The translations under genes were made by a program, and so were the position numbers. A stretch of DNA of 64,000 nt. Origin: Microbacterium sp. 8M. GTDB taxonomy: Bacteria; Actinomycetota; Actinomycetes; Actinomycetales; Microbacteriaceae. Under the pieces are notes generated by a model. That model saw nothing but the letters and a program-made list of their open reading frames with translations. It was not told where the DNA came from and did no database searches. Below are positions 59,045-64,000 of this stretch, one piece after another (positions within the stretch are counted from its first letter, which is position 1; the number at the start of each line of letters is the position of its first letter). Where the stretch lies: assembly GCF_902506375.1 (NCBI RefSeq), contig NZ_LR733284.1:124001-188000 (forward strand). Reading direction: 5' to 3'.

Positions 59045-59722
59045 ATGGCGAGCAGGGACGCGAGGTCATTGGGGGAACAGGTCTTCCACCGGATCGCCGA
59101 GGCGATCGTGGTGGATGAGCTTCCGCCCGGCATGCGGGTGCGGGATGTGGCCCTCGGCCAGCGCTTCCACGTTTCGCGGTCTCCGGTGCGCGAGGCGCTG
59201 CATCGGCTGGAGCGCATCGGGCTCGTCGAGATCCTTCCCAGCCGGACCACCCAGGTGACGATCGTGAACGATCAGACGGTGGCGCAGACGCTGGCATACG
59301 CGGGCTATCAGGCCGGGCTCGCCGTGCGACAGAGCCTGCCGAGGCTCACCGCGTCGGAAAGGCGGCAGGCGCTCGACCTGATCGATGAGGTGGCGCAGCA
59401 GGCGGACGACCCGGCGCGCGGGTCCGCAGCCCGTCGGGCGCTCTTCTCCTTCTTCTCCGCGCACTCGGGAAACGCGGTGCATCACGCCCACATGCGCGAC
59501 ATGGAGTACGCGTTCGAACGCAACCTCCGCAGCGTCGTGCTCCCGCTGGGGCCGATCGACCGACGGTGCCTCGCTGGTCTGCGGGAGGCGACGAGGCGCG
59601 GCGACGGCGACGACGGGGAGCGGTGGGTGCGGGTGCTGCACGGGCTGGCGCCTCTTCCGGCCTCGGAAGAGGATCCCGGAATATCGGACGGAGCGCCGGA
59701 ACCGCCCGCCGTGCGCCCGTAG
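59045..59722 (+). CDS. GntR-family (FCD) transcriptional regulator
   Basis: A 225-residue regulator with an N-terminal winged helix (DVALGQRFHVSRSPVREALHRLE across helices 2-3) and a helical FCD-type ligand domain with HH/H residues (HSGNAVHHAHMRDME) that may hold a metal. The ATG at 59045 follows GAGGAGGGGCAGC. Target unknown; it is divergent from the phosphoesterase gene. The preceding 230 bases (58815-59044) show nothing else. Confidence 0.87.
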   Translation: MASRDARSLGEQVFHRIAEAIVVDELPPGMRVRDVALGQRFHVSRSPVREALHRLERIGLVEILPSRTTQVTIVNDQTVAQTLAYAGYQAGLAVRQSLPRLTASERRQALDLIDEVAQQADDPARGSAARRALFSFFSAHSGNAVHHAHMRDMEYAFERNLRSVVLPLGPIDRRCLAGLREATRRGDGDDGERWVRVLHGLAPLPASEEDPGISDGAPEPPAVRP

Positions 59723-59880
59723 CATCGAGTCTGCCGGGGGGTCGCGTCCGCCCTGGGGGACGGATTCACAGGGGAGCCGTCGCGGACGCGGGTGGGGCCA
59801 TGGGGACGCGCCCCACCCCCGTGCCCGGGCCGTCATATCGCCGGTGGTCGCGCCGTCAGTCGCGCCGGGTGTTCGCGCTG

Positions 59881-60600
59881 TCAGTCGCGCGCGGCGGCGG
59901 CCAGCGCGGCGGCTCCTGCCCGGTAGCGGTCGACCACGACGTCCACGAGCGGCGCCGGGGGCTCGCGGTCGTCCAGCAGGGGCTCGGTGAGCACCGCGGA
60001 TCCGGCGTCGCGGCGCGCCACGTCGAAGAAGTAGCCGTGCGCGAGCAGGTAGGTCGCGACCGGGGCGCCGGGGCGGGCCCGCACCGCCTCGGCGAGGCTC
60101 GGTTCACGCGCGGCGAGGTATGCCGGCACGACCTCCCGCCCGAGCCGCTCGGCCAGCAGTGCCGCCGCATCCTCGGCGTCCGGCAGGGAGCGCGGGTCAC
60201 GGGATCCGGCGACGGCCAACACGACCGGGGTCGCATCCGCGGGGTCGCCGGCCTCGGCGAGCCGCAGCGCGAGCACCTCCGCGAGCCGGGGATCGGGTCC
60301 GAGCGGATCCGTCACCACGGCGTCCGCACGGTCCGCCGCGGCACGACCGAGGTCGACGCGCACGTGGAAGCCCTGCGACAGCAGCAGCGGGACCACCACC
60401 ACGGGGCCGGACACCGCGGCGAGGGCGGTGGGGGCGTCGGGCTGCTGGACGTCGACGAATCCGGAGTGCACTGCGACGCGCTGGGCCTCGTCTTCGCTGT
60501 GCAGCCGGTCGGCGACCCGCTGCACGAGCAGGGCGATCGCTGCGGCTCCGGCATCGTCGCTCGTCCCGTGCGAGACGGCGAGCAGGGCGGGGCGGGTCAT
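59881..60600 (-). CDS. cbiX: sirohydrochlorin chelatase (CbiX/SirB type)
   Basis: A 239-residue class II chelatase with the N-terminal metal motif VSHGT and a second half with LAHGYFFD, the duplicated CbiX fold. It inserts iron (or cobalt) into sirohydrochlorin to make siroheme for Sir. It lies 3 kb from the sulfur operon. The start at 60600 is leaderless: TACACT (60607-60612) ends six bases before it. A frame extending to 60696 is rejected for that reason. Confidence 0.88.
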   Translation of the reverse strand: MTRPALLAVSHGTSDDAGAAAIALLVQRVADRLHSEDEAQRVAVHSGFVDVQQPDAPTALAAVSGPVVVVPLLLSQGFHVRVDLGRAAADRADAVVTDPLGPDPRLAEVLALRLAEAGDPADATPVVLAVAGSRDPRSLPDAEDAAALLAERLGREVVPAYLAAREPSLAEAVRARPGAPVATYLLAHGYFFDVARRDAGSAVLTEPLLDDREPPAPLVDVVVDRYRAGAAALAAAARD

Positions 60601-60674
60601 GGTCGGAGTGTACGCGGATCCGGCCGGGCGGTCCGGGCGCCGCGTCATCCGCGGAAAGACGACCCTCTCGAGCT

Positions 60675-60745
60675 CGTGAGAAACCGGATCCAGCATGACA
60701 CCTCACCGCAGGCGTGGTGTCTCATGCCGAAAGTGGTTTCTCGCG
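60675..60745. repeat. 71-bp composite palindrome
   Basis: CGTGAGAAACC (60675-60685) pairs with GGTTTCTCGCG (60735-60745) and GCATGACACC pairs with GGTGTCTCATGC inside it (two-base bulge). It is intergenic, downstream of the VWA gene on the minus strand. Confidence 0.85.
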
Positions 60746-60778
60746 GGCGTTCGCCGACCGTACGACGACGCTGCCGCG

Positions 60779-62797
60779 TCAGAAGCTCGTGACCAGGTCT
60801 CCCAGCACCGCGCCGACCTTGGACGGATCCGTCGCGTCGTAGAAGTGCGCCCCCGAGGCCGAGGAGATCGCCCGCAGCGTGTCGGCATCGGCGTCCGCCC
60901 CGTAGGCCAGCGTGAAGATGAGCACCGGCGTCGAGTGGTGCAGCTCCGAGACGTCGTCGAGCATCGTCTGCTTGGGGGTGGTGGGCACGGCGGTCAGGTC
61001 GGCCCCGTCGCTGAGCAGCACCACGGTGGTGATGCGGTCGGGGTCGTACGAGGCGGCCATCTGCTTCGCGTAGGTGTCCACGGCGGTGTACAGCGGCGTG
61101 TACGCCTGGGGTGTGAGCGCGCGGACCGCGGCCACGAGCGACGTCCGGTTCGTGGCGATGTCGGCGACCGGCGCCACGATGCCCGGGGTGATCGTGCCGT
61201 CGCCGGCAGAGGAGAACGCGGCGACGCCGACCTGGTCACCGGGCGTGAAGTGGTCGAGCGCTTGGATCAGGGCGGCCTTCGCGGCGTCGAGCTTGCTCTG
61301 CCCGCTGGGGGTCGGATCCGCCATCGAGCCCGACACGTCGATGAGGAACAGCACCGACGCGCGCTTGCGCACCTGCGGGAAGGTCTTGTCGATCGCGGCG
61401 ATCACGTTCTGGCGCGGGAAGGTCAGCGCGCCCTGCAGCGTCTCGGCGAGATGTCCGGTGGTGCGCACGCCGCCGTCCAGCTGCCCGTTGAGGTCGCGGT
61501 AGCCGGTCTCGCGCACGAGTTGCTGGCCCTGAGCAGTGCCCGCGTAGCGGATGAAGTCCGCGCCGGCGGCCTTGATGGCGTCGTCGACCCAGTCGCCCTT
61601 GAGCACCACCGCGGGGTTGTCCGCGACGTAGAAGCCGTCCTTCGGATAGACCGGGACCATGGCCTCCTTGGGCGGATCGCCCTGCGTGACGGTGACGCCG
61701 TCGCGGCTCACGATGCCGCGGTCGTAGTCCCACACGGCCTTCTCGTCGACGATCACGGCGGAGAAGAACTCCGCGGCGGAGCCGGTCTGCTCGGCCTGGC
61801 GCGCGTGCCAGAGGAAGTGCTCGGGGGTCGCCATGTAGTGGCTCGTGGCGAGCTCGTTCTTCTTCACGGCGGCGAGAATCTTCGGATCCGCCATCTCGCT
61901 CGCCGTGACGCCTCCGACCGAGCCGGACGCGGCGCCGAACGAGGCGAGCAGCGCCGCCTCGCCGGAGCTCGCGACCTGCGGGCTGGTCTTGCCGAGCTTG
62001 AACGCGCCCCACTCCGGATGCCCGAGCTTGGACCACACGTCCTTCTTGGCGGACGCCGCGAAGACCTCGGACCAGGTCGGCGCCTTCTTCGTCCACCCGA
62101 TCGCGTCGGCGAGCGGCTTCGGCATGGCGAGCACGATCGCGGACTGTCCGAGGCTCGTGCCCGTGGACGGCACGGCGGCGGCGCCATCGGCGCGGGCGGC
62201 GGAGAGCCACGAGCTCGCGTCCGGGATCCACACGGCCGGACGGGATACGGCGGGCAGGTCCGCGAAGCCGGCGGCGGCACGGGTCGCGGCGACGCCGGAC
62301 TTGTCCTTGGTCGCGACCGCGGTCACGCAATGCCCGGCCGCCGCGCGCGGCTGCGCGTTGTAGCCCGCGACGAGCCGCTCGACCATGGCGGCGTTCTCGA
62401 GCGAGGACAGCACGGTGAGCGGGGTGCACGGCGCCGGTCCTGCCGCGGCGGCCGGCTCGTCCTGCGGGAACGTCGCGGTCGGCGAGGGAGTCGGCGTGCC
62501 GGTCGCGCCCTCGGCGTTCGCGCGAGGCTTCTGCAGGATCGCGAAGCCGACCGAGCCGAGGGCGATCGCGAGCACGGCGATGACCGCACCGAGCACCCAG
62601 ACCATAGGCCTCCGCCGCCGCGTCCGCGGATCCGGTTCGACCATCACCAGGCCGCCGGCGATCGTGCCGGGCGGATCCGAGGGCACCCGCGCGCCGACCG
62701 GTGCCATCGGCTCCGGCGCGGCGCCGGAGGATGGCGGCTGCTCGCTGCGGCGGCGGCGCCGGCCCGGCTCGGGGGTCGTCCCGTCTGCGTCTGTCAT
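60779..62797 (-). CDS. solute-binding fold plus VWA-domain membrane protein
   Basis: A 672-residue protein: Pro/Arg-rich cytoplasmic N-terminus, one transmembrane helix (about residues 65-88), an extracellular solute-binding-like domain (residues ~120-450) and a C-terminal von Willebrand A domain with the metal motif DVSGSM near residue 490 and TPLYTAVD later. The pairing of a binding domain with VWA suggests adhesion or envelope sensing. I know the architecture as a recurrent actinobacterial hypothetical; no function is established. Coupled to no neighbour. Confidence 0.8.
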   Translation of the reverse strand: MTDADGTTPEPGRRRRRSEQPPSSGAAPEPMAPVGARVPSDPPGTIAGGLVMVEPDPRTRRRRPMVWVLGAVIAVLAIALGSVGFAILQKPRANAEGATGTPTPSPTATFPQDEPAAAAGPAPCTPLTVLSSLENAAMVERLVAGYNAQPRAAAGHCVTAVATKDKSGVAATRAAAGFADLPAVSRPAVWIPDASSWLSAARADGAAAVPSTGTSLGQSAIVLAMPKPLADAIGWTKKAPTWSEVFAASAKKDVWSKLGHPEWGAFKLGKTSPQVASSGEAALLASFGAASGSVGGVTASEMADPKILAAVKKNELATSHYMATPEHFLWHARQAEQTGSAAEFFSAVIVDEKAVWDYDRGIVSRDGVTVTQGDPPKEAMVPVYPKDGFYVADNPAVVLKGDWVDDAIKAAGADFIRYAGTAQGQQLVRETGYRDLNGQLDGGVRTTGHLAETLQGALTFPRQNVIAAIDKTFPQVRKRASVLFLIDVSGSMADPTPSGQSKLDAAKAALIQALDHFTPGDQVGVAAFSSAGDGTITPGIVAPVADIATNRTSLVAAVRALTPQAYTPLYTAVDTYAKQMAASYDPDRITTVVLLSDGADLTAVPTTPKQTMLDDVSELHHSTPVLIFTLAYGADADADTLRAISSASGAHFYDATDPSKVGAVLGDLVTSF

Positions 62798-62852
62798 CGT
62801 CGGCGTCTCCTGGTGTCAGGGGCGGATCCGCGTCGCTGCGGATCCGATGTCG

Positions 62853-63416
62853 TCATGCGGGCACGTGCGCCGCGGTGTTCATGGTCCCGACCAGCACGGC
62901 CGTCCACCACGCGACCTGTGAGAGCGTTCCGCTCGCGATCGACCACATCCGCAGCCGGCGGGGTGCGCGGCGGAAGGGGAGCTCGCCGGGAAGCCGGTCG
63001 AGCTCGGTTGCGAGCCTCTGCACCGCCACGCCGTTCATGCCCACCAGCAGCACCGCCGCGAGCTTGACCGCCGTGGCAGGACTGTGCGGATCCGGCGCCA
63101 GCAGCGCCCCGGTCACCAGCAGGCCCGCGTAGCCGGCCCATGCAGGCACCGCGAGGCGCCCCTCGGCGTGCAGCAGCGCCTGCAGCGTGCCGCGACCGGT
63201 CACCCAGAGCACGCCCGCGTACTCCACCATGACGGCCGCACCCAAGCCGATGGTCAGGGCCATCAGATGCAGGAACAGCACGAAGACGCGTGCCGACGGA
63301 TCCGCCGGGACCGCGTAGCCGACCAGGAGCGTCGCCCACCAGCCGAGCATGATCAGCGCATAGCCGATCGCCCGCACACGGCGCGCTCGCCGCCTGCGCT
63401 CGCGCAACACGAGCAT
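62853..63416 (-). CDS. four-helix membrane protein of unknown function
   Basis: A 187-residue protein with hydrophobic segments at about residues 18-38, 45-70, 92-108 and 165-180 and a basic N-terminus (RERRRRARRVR). No family recognised. It lies 55 bases upstream of the VWA gene on the same strand and may be co-transcribed. The ATG at 63416 has no clear ribosome binding site. Confidence 0.65.
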   Translation of the reverse strand: MLVLRERRRRARRVRAIGYALIMLGWWATLLVGYAVPADPSARVFVLFLHLMALTIGLGAAVMVEYAGVLWVTGRGTLQALLHAEGRLAVPAWAGYAGLLVTGALLAPDPHSPATAVKLAAVLLVGMNGVAVQRLATELDRLPGELPFRRAPRRLRMWSIASGTLSQVAWWTAVLVGTMNTAAHVPA

Positions 63417-63658
63417 CCCCAGTCACCGTTCTCCCACAGACGCGCGGCTCGGGTGCCGCACAGAACTCGCGGATCCCACTCCGCGCACAGCAAACTCTAC
63501 CGGGCGCGTCGTCTCGCGCCAGCGCGGCTCGTGCGACGCCGTCCGCGGGAGCAGCGGGACGACGCCGCCCCGGAGAAACCGTCCGAAAGGTGGAGGCCGC
63601 GGGCGGGCGGACCGCTGCGCCGGCTCCCTACGCTGAAAGCACCGACCCGAGGAGAGAC

Positions 63659-64000
63659 GTGTTCACCAGCCCCGCCCGCCTGTTCCGCGTGCTCGCGATC
63701 GCCGAGGCCATCACCTGGACGCTGCTGATCGGCGCCCTCATCGGCCGCGCCACCGGCCTGCCGCCGGTGCTCGTCACGGTCGCCGGGTCGATCCACGGCT
63801 TCGTGTTCCTCTCCTACGCGGCCACGGCGGTGCTGCTCGCGTTCCACCAGCGCTGGGGCGTCGGCGTCGCCGTGCTCGCGATCGCCAGCGCGATCGTGCC
63901 CTACGCCACGATCCCCGCCGAGATCTGGCTGCACCGCACCGGCCGCCTCGCGGGAGCGTGGCGCCTCGAGCAGACCGACGACCCGCGGGACGCCGCGTGG
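63659..64000 (+). CDS. DUF3817-family membrane protein (3' end outside window)
   Basis: Only the first 114 residues are visible. The start LFRVLAIAEAITWTLLI and the helix IHGFVFLSYAATAVLLAF match the DUF3817 integral membrane family. GTG at 63659-63661 is preceded by GAGGAGAG; a -10 TACGCT (63628-63633) lies 25 bases upstream. The preceding 240 bases hold nothing else I can support. Confidence 0.78.
   Translation, partial: MFTSPARLFRVLAIAEAITWTLLIGALIGRATGLPPVLVTVAGSIHGFVFLSYAATAVLLAFHQRWGVGVAVLAIASAIVPYATIPAEIWLHRTGRLAGAWRLEQTDDPRDAAW

Noticed and set aside
60601..60696. Longer start for the sirohydrochlorin chelatase (GTG/ATG to 60696)
   Set aside because: The extension crosses the -10 TACACT and a palindromic repeat, and has no ribosome binding site.
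60695..63067. Plus-strand open frame of 790 codons over the VWA gene
   Set aside because: Antisense shadow; the VWA protein on the other strand has recognisable domains.

Overview
The window is about 70% G+C, with short or overlapping intergenic gaps, many GTG starts and a large number of leaderless genes. Its gene content (an Mtb-type dCTP deaminase, FprA/7Fe ferredoxin feeding a ferredoxin-sulfite reductase, an AztABC/AztD zinc locus, a CopD/CtaG-type protein) points to an actinobacterium, most likely Microbacteriaceae (Microbacterium or a close relative). The assignment rests on protein families and style, not on a database search. No integrase, transposase, phage gene, CRISPR array or rRNA was seen. 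This looks like ordinary chromosome with a few variable spots.

Layout. 1-4.4 kb: tail of a CtaG-type protein, a membrane protein, a PIF1/RecD-like helicase and a Doc/ribbon-helix-helix toxin-antitoxin pair. 4.5-9.9 kb: a two-component system translationally coupled to a membrane protein, a nested repeat array, a lipoprotein of the serine beta-lactamase fold with eroded catalytic residues, and CorA. 10-15.5 kb: YeiH-type exporter with divergent LysR regulator, a sodium/proton antiporter, a membrane-anchored esterase and a DUF1579 protein. 15.6-20.2 kb: pntAB transhydrogenase and a sugar-porter MFS protein. 20.3-25.2 kb: AidB-like acyl-CoA dehydrogenase, small acidic proteins, an acetyltransferase and a monooxygenase/MarR pair. 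25.2-30.3 kb: zinc uptake locus aztA<->aztB-aztD1-aztC-aztD2, with one perfect Zur-like palindrome between two back-to-back leaderless promoters. 30.4-37.7 kb: DUF2853, qorB/HxlR pair, tRNA-Gly(CCC), an ABC exporter, a CmpX-like channel, dcd and an Ala/Pro-rich membrane protein. 38-46 kb: MFS and AraC genes, a divergent pair of histidine-rich MarR-like genes (one frameshifted), a TetR/hydrolase pair, a second MFS gene and a TOPRIM protein. 46-57.6 kb: one long minus-strand sulfur assimilation operon (sir-cysH-cysD-cysN-ssuA-ssuB-ssuC-cobA-fprA-fdxA-reductase). 57.8-64 kb: secreted phosphoesterase, GntR regulator, sirohydrochlorin chelatase, a large solute-binding/VWA protein and two membrane proteins.

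How the genes work together. The sulfur operon carries sulfate activation (CysDN), reduction (CysH, Sir), the electron supply to Sir (FprA, FdxA), siroheme synthesis for Sir (CobA here, chelatase at 60 kb) and an ABC importer for organosulfur compounds. A short cysteine-containing reading frame lies upstream of sir. The Azt locus is a high-affinity zinc importer with two different lipoproteins of the AztD type.

The most unusual signal is a set of long palindromic repeats. Several lie between genes. Many others lie inside the N- or C-terminal codons of the sulfur operon genes and are translated as low-complexity tails, in different frames in different genes. This looks like colonisation of permissive protein termini by small dispersed palindromes, concentrated in one operon.
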